A stretch of DNA of 64,000 bases from Limnobacter sp. 130. GTDB taxonomy: Bacteria; Pseudomonadota; Gammaproteobacteria; Burkholderiales; Burkholderiaceae_B. The stretch is taken from positions 62,001 through 126,000 of the forward strand of contig NZ_LR732331.1 of assembly GCF_902506325.1 (NCBI RefSeq), read 5' to 3'. The notes below the pieces were generated by a model. The model saw only the letters and a list, made by a program, of their open reading frames with translations. It was not told the origin of the DNA and did no database searches. Made by a program: the position numbers and the translations under genes. Shown here piece by piece: positions 9,403 to 18,691 of this stretch. The number at the start of each line of letters is the position of its first letter. Within the stretch, counting starts at the first letter, position 1.

Positions 9403-10454
9403 TTCAGCATGTCCCTTCTAAGTTTCAACGCCTCGCTCAACTCCAGCACGGCGTTGGCATAGAAGGAACTGCGGTTGTAACGCGTGACCACGTAAAAATT
9501 GTGCCCACCCGCGACGAAAGCGGGTTCGGCGTCCCCGCGCACCAGTTCAATCAAGGCCAGTTTTTCATCCGGCAATGTTTCACCCTTCAGCTTCACGCCT
9601 TTTTGTTGCATCACTGCTGGGGTAAAGGTGGGCACAATGTCGGGTGCCAGTAGTTCCTTCAAATTATCGGCATGCTCGATATCAACCAGCACGCGCGTGG
9701 CTTTGCCTGTTTCCCAGCCGTGTACTTTCAAAAAATTGGCCACACTGAAAATGGCATCGCGGCGGCTGTGAAATAGGTCGACGATGCCATCGGCATCGCC
9801 ATCTACGGCATAAGCCGTCCATGAACTGGGCATGAATTGACCCAGGCCAATTGCCCCGGCATACGATCCTTTCACCTCGAGCGCGTCCAGATGGGTTCTG
9901 TTGCACAGGGCGATGAAGGCTTCCAGTTCGCTGAGAAAGAATTCCGAACGGTCTTTTTGACCTTCAGGATAAGCAAAGGCCAATGTGGCCAGTGAATCCA
10001 GTACCCGGTAATTGCCAATGTGTTGCCCGTAAATGGTTTCTACGCCAATGATGGCCACGATCACTTCTTGCGGAATGCCATACTTGGCTTCAGCCTCTTT
10101 CAGGGTGTCCAGGTTGGCGTCCCAAAACTCAACGCCTTTGCGAATTCGATAAGGCTCAACAAATCGGCTGCGGTAGGTGTCCCAGTTGCGTACCCCTTTG
10201 GTTTTTGGCGGCATGACGGCTTTTACCACCTGCGGCAGCAACTCGGCCTGTTTTAACAGGCTCAGTGTGGTGCTTGAAGGAATACCCTCTTTGGCCTGTA
10301 ATCGCTCAGCAAGGGCTGTCGCATTTCTGTGCGCTGCAAAGTCAACCTTCTGGGTGTCTTGGGCGTGTACAGCTTGAGTGCACAGGGCTGTGCTGATTAG
10401 AATGGATGCAAAGCTTGTTAAGATTCGATGAGTAGTCACAAAAGGAGTCAGCAT
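9399..10454 (-). CDS. mltB: Lytic murein transglycosylase B (MltB family)
   Basis: Periplasmic peptidoglycan-cleaving enzyme that forms 1,6-anhydromuramyl products. From ATG 10454 the protein has 351 residues with a signal peptide (ILTSFASILISTALCTQAVHA); a longer reading to 10532 adds 26 residues that would spoil the signal. The SLT_2 domain has the catalytic Glu in AIIGVETIYGQ (E139), followed by NYRVLDSLATLAFAYP, and a C-terminal block ending in LNLRRDML-like residues. There is no lipobox Cys at the signal cleavage site, so this may be a soluble periplasmic form. It converges on cysM and diverges from the HDAC-like gene. Confidence 0.92.
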   Translation of the reverse strand: MLTPFVTTHRILTSFASILISTALCTQAVHAQDTQKVDFAAHRNATALAERLQAKEGIPSSTTLSLLKQAELLPQVVKAVMPPKTKGVRNWDTYRSRFVEPYRIRKGVEFWDANLDTLKEAEAKYGIPQEVIVAIIGVETIYGQHIGNYRVLDSLATLAFAYPEGQKDRSEFFLSELEAFIALCNRTHLDALEVKGSYAGAIGLGQFMPSSWTAYAVDGDADGIVDLFHSRRDAIFSVANFLKVHGWETGKATRVLVDIEHADNLKELLAPDIVPTFTPAVMQQKGVKLKGETLPDEKLALIELVRGDAEPAFVAGGHNFYVVTRYNRSSFYANAVLELSEALKLRRDMLN

Positions 10455-10569
10455 GTCCGGTGTAGGTGTAGTCAAAAGTAGTAGCGGTCGACCCGGCGCG
10501 TGTTTACTTGGTTTGGCAGGTCTGTTGTTCACTATAACCCAGCATTTGTGCGCTGTTCGGGACTAAGCC

Positions 10570-11490
10570 ATGACCACTGCCTATATTTCCCACAATGATT
10601 GCGCCTTGCACAATCCTGGTCTTGGTCACCCGGAAAGCATGGCTCGCCTGCGCGTGATTCGTGAAAAACTGCAAGCGTCCGATTTGTGGCTCCGCTTGGT
10701 GCACTGTGACGCACCGGAGGTGCCTTGGTCGGCTGTGACTGCCGTTCACACGCCCGCGTACGTAGAAAGTATCAAGGCCCGTTTTCCGCTGAAGCGAAAC
10801 ATTGATATTGATGGCGACACCACCTTGTCGGAATTCTCGCTGGATGCGGCTCGACGTGCTGCGGGCGCCTGCGTGCATGCAGTGGATTTGGTCATGGCGC
10901 ATGCGGTCAACAACGCGTTTTGTGCGGTTCGCCCGCCCGGCCACCATGCCTGCGTAGACCGCGCCATGGGCTTTTGTGTGTTCAACAATGTGGCCATTGC
11001 CGCACAACACGCCATTGACGCTTACCGGCTTGAGCGCGTGCTGATTGTTGATTTCGATGTGCACCATGGCAATGGCACCGAGCATGCATTTGCCAACAAT
11101 CCGAAAATACTGATGTGCAGCACCTTTCAATCGCCACTTTATCCATTCAGTGGGGGGCTGGGTGGTGCCCGCAATATGGTGAACTGTCCTGTTCGGCCTG
11201 GCGGTGACCGCGAGGAAATCAAGCACGCTATTCAAACCCACTGGGTCGATGCGATTGATCAGTTCAAGCCCCAGTTGGTGTTGGTGTCTGCCGGGTTTGA
11301 TGCCCACGAAAAAGACCCTTTGGCTGACATGCAATTGACCACTGAGGACTACGGCTGGATCACGCACTTCCTGAAAAGGGTGGCCGATGAATATTGCGAT
11401 GGAAAGCTGGTTAGTACCCTGGAGGGCGGTTACGAGCTAGAGGCCCTGGCCGATTCTGTTTATGCCCATGTGGAGGCGCTTGCATCGTGA
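10570..11490 (+). CDS. Histone deacetylase family (acetylpolyamine/acetoin-type) amidohydrolase
   Basis: Zinc-dependent deacylase of the class II HDAC-like superfamily. The 306 residues show the HH pair H125-H126 in VRPPGHHA, the zinc ligands D161/D163 and H165 within DFDVHHGNG, and the substrate-tunnel motif SAGFDAHEKDPLADM. Bacterial members act on acetylpolyamines or unknown acyl-amides; there are no histones to act on. The stop overlaps the GTG start of the carbonic anhydrase gene by 4 bp, so the two are translationally coupled. The substrate is unknown. Confidence 0.9.
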   Translation: MTTAYISHNDCALHNPGLGHPESMARLRVIREKLQASDLWLRLVHCDAPEVPWSAVTAVHTPAYVESIKARFPLKRNIDIDGDTTLSEFSLDAARRAAGACVHAVDLVMAHAVNNAFCAVRPPGHHACVDRAMGFCVFNNVAIAAQHAIDAYRLERVLIVDFDVHHGNGTEHAFANNPKILMCSTFQSPLYPFSGGLGGARNMVNCPVRPGGDREEIKHAIQTHWVDAIDQFKPQLVLVSAGFDAHEKDPLADMQLTTEDYGWITHFLKRVADEYCDGKLVSTLEGGYELEALADSVYAHVEALAS

Positions 11491-12176
11491 TTTTTTCAAC
11501 GCCTGCGCCGTATTCTGAAGACCGGTTGAGCGAAATGCTGGCGCGAAACGCCGAGTGGGTGGAGCAAATCACCGCGCAAGATCCAGACTATTTCAAACGA
11601 CTTTATGCGGGGCAAAGCCCGGCATTCACAGTGATTAGTTGTTGCGACAGCCGGGCCGACCCCAACACCTTGTTGCAAAGCAATTTGGGCGAGCTGTTTG
11701 TTTATAAAAATGTGGCCAACCAAACGGGTTTGAACGACCTTAGTTTGCAAACCGCCTTGCAGTTCTCCATCGATAGTTTGAAGGTCAAGCACCTTTTGGT
11801 GTTTGGGCATCACAACTGCGGAGGCGTGCGCATCGCCTTGGGCTTGCATGCAGGTGGCGCCCCTGGCGATTGGCTGGAAGGTGTGCGAGAACTGGCCCAC
11901 GATCACCTAATGTTTAACCCGGCGTCGCTGGAAGAGGCCAACCGCAATGTTGACAAGCTGTGCGAATTGAACGTGATTCAGCAAGTGCGCCTGGCGGCGT
12001 TGAGCCCAGCCGTGAATACGGCTTGGGGGAGAGGTGAACCTGTGGCGGTGGGCGGCCTGGTGTATAGCCTGTCGACCGGGCGGGTGATCGATCTGGATTG
12101 CACCATTCGAAGCCGTGATGAAATCGACGAGCGCTGCTTTTCAGCGATGAAATCGATCTGCGCCCGATACCAATAA
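11487..12176 (+). CDS. can: Beta-class carbonic anhydrase
   Basis: Cytosolic zinc enzyme that interconverts carbon dioxide and bicarbonate, providing bicarbonate for carboxylases and for carbamoyl phosphate synthesis. In the 229-residue protein the zinc ligands are C52, H108 and C111, seen in the motifs SCCDSR and FGHHNCGG, with the D54/R56 catalytic dyad. It starts at GTG 11487 inside the end of the HDAC-like gene. The length matches E. coli Can. carAB, which uses bicarbonate, is 6.5 kb away but not linked in transcription. Confidence 0.94.
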   Translation: MIFSTPAPYSEDRLSEMLARNAEWVEQITAQDPDYFKRLYAGQSPAFTVISCCDSRADPNTLLQSNLGELFVYKNVANQTGLNDLSLQTALQFSIDSLKVKHLLVFGHHNCGGVRIALGLHAGGAPGDWLEGVRELAHDHLMFNPASLEEANRNVDKLCELNVIQQVRLAALSPAVNTAWGRGEPVAVGGLVYSLSTGRVIDLDCTIRSRDEIDERCFSAMKSICARYQ

Positions 12177-12252
12177 CCTCGACAAACCACCCCTTAGAGT
12201 GTAGACTCTATGAAAAATCGAACGATCGTGCGTTTTTTCTCAAAACGCTTCG

Positions 12253-12258
12253 TATAAT
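12253..12258 (+). promoter_or_regulatory. Candidate -10 box for etfBA
   Basis: A perfect TATAAT lies about 42 bp before the etfB start, in the only gap upstream of the etfB-etfA-dehydrogenase operon. The -35 region is not clear (a T-rich run at the expected distance), so this is a moderate call. Confidence 0.4.
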
Positions 12259-12299
12259 CCAATCATCTATTCTCCAATTTCAACAAAGGGATGGCTTGC

Positions 12300-13049
12300 A
12301 TGAAGATCCTGGTACCCGTTAAACGCGTAGTCGATTACAACGTAAAAGTTCGCTGCAAAAGCGATGGTTCTGGCGTGGATATCGCCAACGTGAAAATGTC
12401 GATGAACCCCTTCGACGAAATCGCTGTTGAAGAAGCCACGCGCCTGAAAGAAGCAGGCGTGGCCACCGAAGTGATTGCCATTAGTTGTGGCGTTGCCCAG
12501 TGCGCAGAAACATTGCGTACCGCCGCTGCCATTGGCGCAGACCGTGGCATTCTGGTTGAGACCGATGTTGAGCTACAGCCCTTGGCTGTTGCCAAAATTC
12601 TGAAAGCCATTATCGAAAAAGAAGGCATCGACCTGGTCATCATGGGCAAACAAGCCATTGACGACGATTGCAATCAAACCGGTCAAATGCTGGCTGCTTT
12701 GGGCGACATGCCACAGGGCACGTTTGCATCCAAGGTGGTGGTTGAGGGCGGCAAAGTCAATGTAACCCGTGAAGTGGATGGCGGTTTGGAAACGATTAGC
12801 TTGAGCCTGCCCGCGGTTGTGACAACCGACCTGCGCCTGAATGAGCCACGTTATGTAACGCTGCCCAACATCATGAAAGCCAAGAAAAAACAGATCGACA
12901 CCATCAAGCCCGCTGATTTGGGCGTGAATGTTGATCCACGTATCAAAACCCTGAAAGTAAGCGATCCACCCGTGCGTTCAGCAGGTATCACCGTGCCCGA
13001 TGTGGCCACGCTGGTCGACAAGCTGAAGAACGAAGCCAAAGTGATCTAA
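12300..13049 (+). CDS. etfB: Electron transfer flavoprotein subunit beta
   Basis: Beta subunit of ETF, the soluble FAD/AMP carrier that accepts electrons from acyl-CoA dehydrogenases and passes them to ETF-ubiquinone oxidoreductase. The 249-residue protein begins [18 protein letters not shown] and carries the signature [18 protein letters not shown] and the loop [31 protein letters not shown] (cited in parts only), as expected. ATG 12300 is preferred over 12291 because the AAAGGG ribosome binding site directly abuts the latter. etfA follows after 23 bp. Confidence 0.96.
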   Translation: MKILVPVKRVVDYNVKVRCKSDGSGVDIANVKMSMNPFDEIAVEEATRLKEAGVATEVIAISCGVAQCAETLRTAAAIGADRGILVETDVELQPLAVAKILKAIIEKEGIDLVIMGKQAIDDDCNQTGQMLAALGDMPQGTFASKVVVEGGKVNVTREVDGGLETISLSLPAVVTTDLRLNEPRYVTLPNIMKAKKKQIDTIKPADLGVNVDPRIKTLKVSDPPVRSAGITVPDVATLVDKLKNEAKVI

Positions 13050-13072
13050 CACAGGGACAAAAGGAGCAAAAA

Positions 13073-14002
13073 ATGTCAGTACTCGTTATTGCAGAACACG
13101 ACAATCAAAGTATCAAGCCCGCCACGCTGAACACCATCGCTGCGGCCCAGAAAATTGGTGGCGACATCCACGTGCTGGTTTCCGGCAAGGGTTGTGGCGC
13201 TGCAGCTGAGCAAGCTGCGAAAGCGGCTGGCGTTGCCAAGGTGTTGGTTGCCGATTCAGACGCCCTGGGTGACCAGTTGGCAGAAAACTTTGCAGCACAA
13301 ATTCTCGCAATTGCCGGCAACTACGGTCACATTCTGGCACCCGCCACCAGCGTGGGCAAAAACGTGTTGCCGCGCGTGGCTGCCAAGCTGGATGTTGCAC
13401 AAATTTCCGACATCATCAGTGTTGAAAGCGCGGACACATTCACTCGCCCAATCTACGCAGGCAACGTGATTGCCACGGTGCAGTCTTCGGACGCCACCAA
13501 GGTCATCACCGTGCGTACCACCGCATTTGATCCGGTTGCGACCGAGGGCGGTTCTGCCGCCATTGAAAACCTGAGTGCGGTTGCCGATTCCGGCAAGTCT
13601 ACTTTCGTAAGCCGTGAAGTGGCCAAGAGCGACCGTCCCGAGTTGACTGCTGCCAGCACCATTATCTCCGGTGGCCGTGGTATGGGCTCCGCAGAAAATT
13701 TCCATGTTCTGGACCCATTGGCTGACAAGCTGAACGCCGCAATTGGTGCATCGCGTGCTGCGGTAGACGCAGGCTACGCACCGAACGACTGGCAGGTTGG
13801 TCAAACCGGCAAAATTGTGGCGCCCCAGTTGTACATGGCTTTCGGTATTTCCGGTGCTATCCAGCACTTGGCGGGCATGAAAGACAGCAAGGTGATTGTG
13901 GCCGTGAACAAAGATCCCGAAGCACCAATTTTTGGTGTGGCCGATTACGGTTTGGTGGGCGATTTGTTCGAAGTAGTGCCTCAATTGACTGAAAAACTGT
14001 AA
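13073..14002 (+). CDS. etfA: Electron transfer flavoprotein subunit alpha
   Basis: Alpha subunit of ETF, 309 residues. The C-terminal FAD domain has the signature [12 protein letters not shown] followed by [11 protein letters not shown], the [20 protein letters not shown] segment and the closing [15 protein letters not shown] motif. The N-terminal domain packs against EtfB. It has its own AGGAG site before the ATG at 13073. With etfB upstream and an acyl-CoA dehydrogenase 37 bp downstream, the operon provides both a dehydrogenase and its electron acceptor. Confidence 0.97.
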   Translation: MSVLVIAEHDNQSIKPATLNTIAAAQKIGGDIHVLVSGKGCGAAAEQAAKAAGVAKVLVADSDALGDQLAENFAAQILAIAGNYGHILAPATSVGKNVLPRVAAKLDVAQISDIISVESADTFTRPIYAGNVIATVQSSDATKVITVRTTAFDPVATEGGSAAIENLSAVADSGKSTFVSREVAKSDRPELTAASTIISGGRGMGSAENFHVLDPLADKLNAAIGASRAAVDAGYAPNDWQVGQTGKIVAPQLYMAFGISGAIQHLAGMKDSKVIVAVNKDPEAPIFGVADYGLVGDLFEVVPQLTEKL

Positions 14003-14039
14003 GTAAACAAAACACGCAAAGCTGTATCAGGAGACGACA

Positions 14040-15845
14040 ATGAGTTACAACGCCCCAGTCAAAGACATGATGTTTGTCTTGAAAGAATTGGCCGGCTTGG
14101 ATCAAGTATCCCAGTTGCCCGGTTGTGAAGATGCAACCGAGGAAACAGTGGATGCGGTTCTGAATGAAAACGCAAAGTTCACCAGCGAAGTGGTTGCTCC
14201 ACTGAACTGGTCGGGCGACGTAGAGGCCGCCAACTGGAAAGACGGCGTTGTAACCACAGCCAAAGGCTTCAAGCAGGCATTCAAAGCCTTTGGCGAGCAA
14301 GGCTGGCAAGGTTTGCAGCATCCTTCTGAATTCGGCGGCCAAGGCCTGCCCAAGCTGGTGGCAACACCCTGCATGGAAATGGTCAATGGTGCCAATCTCA
14401 GCTTTGCGCTGTGTCCCCTGCTGACCGATGGCGCCATTGAAGCGCTGTTGGTGGCCGGCAGCCAGCATCTGAAAGAAACTTACATTCCCAAAATGATTTC
14501 CGGTGAATGGACCGGCACCATGAACCTGACCGAGCCACAGGCTGGTTCAGACCTGGCGCTGGTGCGTTCCAAAGCCGTTCCCCAAGGCGATGGCACTTAC
14601 CGCATTTCTGGCCAGAAGATCTACATCACCTACGGTGAGCACGACATGGCCGAGAATATTGTTCACCTGGTGCTGGCTCGCACACCCGATGCGCCTGAAG
14701 GCGTGAAGGGCATCAGCCTGTTCGTGGTGCCCAAATTCATGGTGAACGACGACGGTTCATTGGGCAAGCGCAACGACGTGTATTGCGCATCCATCGAACA
14801 CAAGTTGGGTATCAAAGCCTCACCGACCGCTGTGCTGTTGTATGGCGATAACAAGGGTGACGTTGGTCAGGGCGCAATCGGTTATTTGGTGGGTGAAGAA
14901 AACAAAGGCCTGCAATACATGTTTGTGATGATGAACGCAGCCCGCTTCCAGGTGGGTGTGCAGGGCATTGGTGTGGCCGAGCGTGCTTACCAGCAGGCTG
15001 TGCGTTATGCGAACGATCGTGTTCAGTCTCGCCCCGTGGATGGCACTTCCAGCGAAGCGGTTGCAATTATTCATCACCCCGATGTCAAGCGCATGTTGAT
15101 GAGCATGCGTTCACAGGTTGAAGCTGCGCGTGCAATGGCCTGCGTGGCGGGTGCCGCATATGATGCAGCCCACTTCCATGCCGATGAAGCCACCCGCAAG
15201 CAAAACATGGCGGCGTATGAATTCATGGTGCCGCTGGTCAAAGGCTGGTCGACTGAGATGAGCATTGAAGTGGCCTCCACTGGCGTGCAAGTGCACGGTG
15301 GCATGGGTTTCATTGAAGAAACAGGCGCAGCCCAGTACTACCGTGATGCGAAAATTCTGACCATTTACGAAGGCACAACTGCGATTCAGGCCAACGATTT
15401 GGTGGGTCGCAAAACATCGCGCGATGGCGGTGCCATGGTAAAAACCTTGTGTGCTGAAATTGCGCGCACGGTGGTTCAATTGAATGAATCGGGTTCAGCC
15501 CACGCCAAAGCGGTTGCAGCACGTCTGGATGCGGCGCGTGCGTCGTTCCTGGAGGCTGCACAATTTGTGGTCGACAACATGAAAGCCAACCCCAACGCCG
15601 TGTTTGCCGGTTCAGTGCCTTACCTGAAACTGGCTGGCACCACAGTGGCGGGCTGGCAAATGGCGCGTGCGCTATTGGCTGCCGAGGCCAAAATCAAGGC
15701 TGGTGAAACAGACAGTTTCTACAGCGACAAGATTTTGACTTCACGCTTTTTTGCTGATCACGTGCTCAACGCCGTACCCGGCCTGCGCGACAGCATTGTG
15801 AACGGTTACCAGTCCGTGACAGAAATGGCCGTTGCCAATTTCTAA
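14040..15845 (+). CDS. Acyl-CoA dehydrogenase (600-residue class with extra C-terminal domain)
   Basis: FAD enzyme that oxidises an acyl-CoA to the 2-enoyl-CoA and reduces ETF. The 601 residues include the FAD/substrate signature LTEPQAGSDLALVRSKAV, the middle-domain segment ISGQKIYITYGEHDM, the GVQVHGGMGFIEE motif and the catalytic Glu region ILTIYEGTTAIQANDLVGRK. A further 130-residue C-terminal domain distinguishes this class (seen in DmdC- and FadE-like proteins) from the 380-residue short-chain enzymes. Third gene of the etfBA operon; a strong terminator follows. The chain-length preference is not readable. Confidence 0.93.
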   Translation: MSYNAPVKDMMFVLKELAGLDQVSQLPGCEDATEETVDAVLNENAKFTSEVVAPLNWSGDVEAANWKDGVVTTAKGFKQAFKAFGEQGWQGLQHPSEFGGQGLPKLVATPCMEMVNGANLSFALCPLLTDGAIEALLVAGSQHLKETYIPKMISGEWTGTMNLTEPQAGSDLALVRSKAVPQGDGTYRISGQKIYITYGEHDMAENIVHLVLARTPDAPEGVKGISLFVVPKFMVNDDGSLGKRNDVYCASIEHKLGIKASPTAVLLYGDNKGDVGQGAIGYLVGEENKGLQYMFVMMNAARFQVGVQGIGVAERAYQQAVRYANDRVQSRPVDGTSSEAVAIIHHPDVKRMLMSMRSQVEAARAMACVAGAAYDAAHFHADEATRKQNMAAYEFMVPLVKGWSTEMSIEVASTGVQVHGGMGFIEETGAAQYYRDAKILTIYEGTTAIQANDLVGRKTSRDGGAMVKTLCAEIARTVVQLNESGSAHAKAVAARLDAARASFLEAAQFVVDNMKANPNAVFAGSVPYLKLAGTTVAGWQMARALLAAEAKIKAGETDSFYSDKILTSRFFADHVLNAVPGLRDSIVNGYQSVTEMAVANF

Positions 15846-15871
15846 ATCGCTTTGGTGATTGAGCCGCTTGC

Positions 15872-15900
15872 AAAGCCCCTCCCTGTGAGGGGCTTTTTGT
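15872..15900 (+). terminator. Rho-independent terminator of the etf operon
   Basis: AAGCCCCT and AGGGGCTT form an 8-bp stem around CCCTGTG, followed at once by a T-run. It sits 27 bp after the acyl-CoA dehydrogenase stop. Confidence 0.85.
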
Positions 15901-15913
15901 TTATGCTAACAGC

Positions 15914-16303
15914 ATGAATTACGCCTTTGCAGCTGACGTTGTTTTGTTGACTCACTTCGCCATTGTGCTGTTTGTGGTGGTGGGGTTATTGCTCATTGTT
16001 GTGGGCAATTTGCGTGCGTGGCCCTGGGTGAACCGTTGGTGGTTCAGGGTACTTCACCTGCTCGCAATTTCAGTGGTTGTTCTTGAAAGCTGGCTGGGCA
16101 TTGAATGCCCGCTGACGACCCTTGAAAACTGGTTGCGTTTGCAAGCCGGGCAGGGCGTGTACCAAGGCAGCTTCATCCAGCACTGGGTGCATGGCGTGAT
16201 GTTCTACCAAGCCCCGGGCTGGGTGTTCGCCTTGGTCTATACCCTGTTCGGCTTGTTGGTTGCGGTGGCCTGGTGGCGCTGGCCGCCACAACAGTTCAAG
16301 TAA
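15914..16303 (+). CDS. DUF2784 family membrane protein
   Basis: Inner-membrane protein of 129 residues with four predicted helices and little loop sequence. It matches the DUF2784 family, with the N-terminal LLTHFAIVLFVVVGLLLIVVG helix, the conserved acidic WLGIECPLTTLENWLR segment and the C-terminal YTLFGLLVAVAWWRWPP helix. The function of the family is unknown. It starts 14 bp after the etf terminator and ends 3 bp from the convergent small gene at 16306. I see no clue to a partner. Confidence 0.82.
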   Translation: MNYAFAADVVLLTHFAIVLFVVVGLLLIVVGNLRAWPWVNRWWFRVLHLLAISVVVLESWLGIECPLTTLENWLRLQAGQGVYQGSFIQHWVHGVMFYQAPGWVFALVYTLFGLLVAVAWWRWPPQQFK

Positions 16304-16305
16304 CA

Positions 16306-16554
16306 TTACCAGCCCCCAATGCTGGCACCTGCCGCGTCGAATCCGCCCACCGCACCGTCGGCAAACCACGTGGAAAAGTTCAGCCATTCTGCCGTTTCAG
16401 TCACAATGACTGCAGGCAGCTCGGTGGCTTGCGCCAATCCAATACCGGCTAAAACAACAAGCAACATTAATATGGTCCTGATGACTTTGTTTGCGGTATC
16501 AAACATTGTCCAGTTCAGGTCCAGGCCAGGTAGGTTTTCGGGCCATTCATTCAT
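16306..16554 (-). CDS. Small hypothetical protein with one membrane/signal segment
   Basis: An 82-residue protein I do not recognise. It has a convincing AAGGAG ribosome binding site about 9 bases before the ATG at 16554, which supports real translation. A hydrophobic segment covers about residues 24-43 (VIRTILMLLVVLAGIGLAQA) and looks like a late signal sequence or a single helix. The tail is rich in Ala, Gly and Trp (TWFADGAVGGFDAAGASIGG). It is divergent from the LysR gene at 16645. The opposite strand also has an open frame here but with no ribosome binding site. Confidence 0.55.
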   Translation of the reverse strand: MNEWPENLPGLDLNWTMFDTANKVIRTILMLLVVLAGIGLAQATELPAVIVTETAEWLNFSTWFADGAVGGFDAAGASIGGW

Positions 16555-16595
16555 GATTCACACTCCTTTTGAGATGGTGTGAACTCATATTATTG

Positions 16596-16610
16596 TTGTA
16601 CATTGTGCAA
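16596..16610. promoter_or_regulatory. Candidate LysR-type operator (T-N11-A)
   Basis: TTGTACATTGTGCAA is an imperfect dyad containing a T-N11-A core, the usual binding pattern of LysR regulators. It lies in the 90-bp gap between the small minus-strand gene and the LysR gene starting at 16645. Confidence 0.3.
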
Positions 16611-16644
16611 ATAAACTACGCATATAGAACTTCACCATTGCGCT

Positions 16645-17592
16645 ATGAGCAACAATTTCAATGAACTTCAGGCGGCTGAAACCTTTTTGATGGTGGTCAA
16701 CACCGGCAGTTTTGCTGCTGCCGCCAAACTGAAAGGCGAGAACCCCTCCAGCATCAGCCGCGCCGTTGCACAGCTCGAGGCGCATTTGAATATCCGGCTG
16801 CTGAACCGCACCACCCGGCAAGTCAAAATAACCGAGGCGGGTGAAATTTATAAGCTGTATGCCCAGCGCATGCTGGAAAGCCAGCAAGAAGCGCGCGATG
16901 CAATTACCCAGTTGCAAAGCGGTCAGCCGCACGGCACCGTGCGTATTAGTCTTCCTGTGATTGTGGGTGAAAAAATACTGGCACCCCGTTTGCCGGAATT
17001 TCACGCCAAGTACCCCGATGTGCAGTTGCAAGTGGACTTGTCCAACCGCAATGCCATGATCGTGGAGGAAGGTTTTGACATTGCCTTGCGTGTTGGGCCG
17101 CTTCAAGATTCCACTTTGCGTGCGCGCAAAATTGCCACCATTTGGCGAAAGCTGTATGCCTCACCCGCCTACCTTGAAAAGCACGGTGCACCTCAAACAC
17201 CTGGAGATTTGGTTCACCACCAATGCATTGCATTTTCACAGCGTGGTGATTTGAAAGAATGGGAATTCTGGCCAAAAAACGGGGCACAGCCCAGCCAGAA
17301 GCATCGAGTGATTTCTTGGTTGACCTGTTCGAGCCCAATCATGGTGGTTCGTGCCATACAAGCAGGGCTGGGTTTGGGTCGCAGTGCGGATTGGATGTTG
17401 CAGGGTCCCTTGGCACGCGGCGAACTGATTGAAGTTCTTGAGGATTGGTATTCCGACAACCCGGCCACCGGTGGTTTGCCCATGTACTTGGTGTTTCCAC
17501 CGGGCTTGAGCAGTCAGTTGTCCCTCAAAACCCGGGTGGTGGCTGACTTTTTGGAGCAAAGTGTGCGAACTGAGTTCAAAAAGGCGGATTAA
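16645..17592 (+). CDS. LysR family transcriptional regulator
   Basis: DNA-binding regulator of 315 residues. The winged helix-turn-helix occupies about 8-66, with AETFLMVVNTGSFAAAAKL and the recognition part PSSISRAVAQLEAHLNIRLL. The rest is a periplasmic-binding-like effector domain. The wording of the HTH (LNRTTRQVKITEAGE) places it in the large CrgA/DmlR-like branch. The bile-acid:sodium-type symporter gene 78 bp downstream in the same direction is a likely target. The inducer is unknown. Confidence 0.9.
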   Translation: MSNNFNELQAAETFLMVVNTGSFAAAAKLKGENPSSISRAVAQLEAHLNIRLLNRTTRQVKITEAGEIYKLYAQRMLESQQEARDAITQLQSGQPHGTVRISLPVIVGEKILAPRLPEFHAKYPDVQLQVDLSNRNAMIVEEGFDIALRVGPLQDSTLRARKIATIWRKLYASPAYLEKHGAPQTPGDLVHHQCIAFSQRGDLKEWEFWPKNGAQPSQKHRVISWLTCSSPIMVVRAIQAGLGLGRSADWMLQGPLARGELIEVLEDWYSDNPATGGLPMYLVFPPGLSSQLSLKTRVVADFLEQSVRTEFKKAD

Positions 17593-17670
17593 ACGTCAAT
17601 TTGCTGACAGTGCATGGGTGCGGCTTCGGCTACAGTAGCTGAATAATAAAAAAGACCTCATGGAGACACA

Positions 17671-18540
17671 ATGCTCGGCAATTCCTACATCACGATCGGT
17701 TTACCGGTTTCTCTTTTTATCATCATGATCGGCATGGGGCTCAGCCTTACGGTCGAAGATTTTCGTCGCGTCAAGGAACAGCCCAAAGGCGTGATTGTGG
17801 GTACCGTGTTGCAGTTGGTGGGGGTTCCCCTGTTGGGTTTCGCCATTGGTGGCTTGTTTGGCGGTGGGGTGATGGCAGCTGGCTTGGTGCTTTCTGCCGC
17901 CATGCCCGGTGGTACCACGTCGAACGTACTGACTTACATGGCCCGGGCCAATCTGGCTTTGTCAATCACACTGACTGTAATAGCCAGTTTGCTCACGGTT
18001 ATCACCATCCCTTTTTACATGGCGTACGCCTTGCCCATGTTTGTTGGGGTGGGAACTGAATTGCAGCTTCCTTTCCTGAAAACATTGATCACCATGATGG
18101 TGATCGTGATTATCCCGGTGTGTATCGGCATGTTTATCCGTGCCAAGAAGCCAGCGTTGTCACAAAAGTTTGAGCCGGCCATCAACAAGTTTGCCGTTTT
18201 TGTGCTGGTGGCCATCGTGGTGCTGATCGGCATCAGCGAGTCTGACAACATGCTGGGATGGTTTGCCCAGGCCTGGATGCCGGTGGTCGCGTTGAATATT
18301 GCTGCCGTGGCGTTGGGGCTTCTCGGTGGAAAGATTTCAGGCCTGGACGCGCGTGACAGCCTGACCGTGTCGATCGAAATGTGTGTCAAAAACTCCACGC
18401 TGGGTTTGACGATTGCGCTGTCGTTGTTGCAAAACGCGGAAATTGCAGTGCCAGTGGTGGTGTATGGCTTATTGATGTATGTCACGGTGGCGGTTTTGTG
18501 CTGGTACGGTCGTCGAATCGCAAGCAAATCAATCGCCTAA
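17671..18540 (+). CDS. Bile acid:sodium symporter (BASS) family transporter
   Basis: Inner-membrane carrier of 289 residues with about nine helices. BASS family features are the early GMGLSLTVEDFRRVKEQPKGVIVG segment (cited in parts), the discontinuous-helix motif SAAMPGGTTSNVLTYMARAN and, near the end, EMCVKNSTLGLTIALSLL. Bacterial relatives move pyruvate, pantoate or other organic anions with sodium rather than bile acids. The substrate here is unknown. It follows a LysR regulator, which may control it. Confidence 0.88.
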   Translation: MLGNSYITIGLPVSLFIIMIGMGLSLTVEDFRRVKEQPKGVIVGTVLQLVGVPLLGFAIGGLFGGGVMAAGLVLSAAMPGGTTSNVLTYMARANLALSITLTVIASLLTVITIPFYMAYALPMFVGVGTELQLPFLKTLITMMVIVIIPVCIGMFIRAKKPALSQKFEPAINKFAVFVLVAIVVLIGISESDNMLGWFAQAWMPVVALNIAAVALGLLGGKISGLDARDSLTVSIEMCVKNSTLGLTIALSLLQNAEIAVPVVVYGLLMYVTVAVLCWYGRRIASKSIA

Positions 18541-18561
18541 AACGCCCAAAGTTCTCGAAAG

Positions 18562-18604
18562 GTCACACTTCGGTGTGGCCGAACTCGGCTGTTCAGGGTA
18601 TAAT
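18562..18604 (+). promoter_or_regulatory. UUCG-loop hairpin and -10 box upstream of carAB
   Basis: GGTCACAC-TTCG-GTGTGGCC (18562-18581) is a very stable tetraloop hairpin, probably ending the upstream symporter transcript although no T-run follows. A TATAAT at 18599-18604 is a plausible -10 element for carA; no good -35 sequence is visible. Confidence 0.35.
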
Positions 18605-18691
18605 TCTCGGCTAGCTGAATGATTCTTAGGCAAAAGCCTGCGCGGGTGTTATTTGTCCCCGGGTGTTTTGTCGCATCTATTGGAGTTTCCC

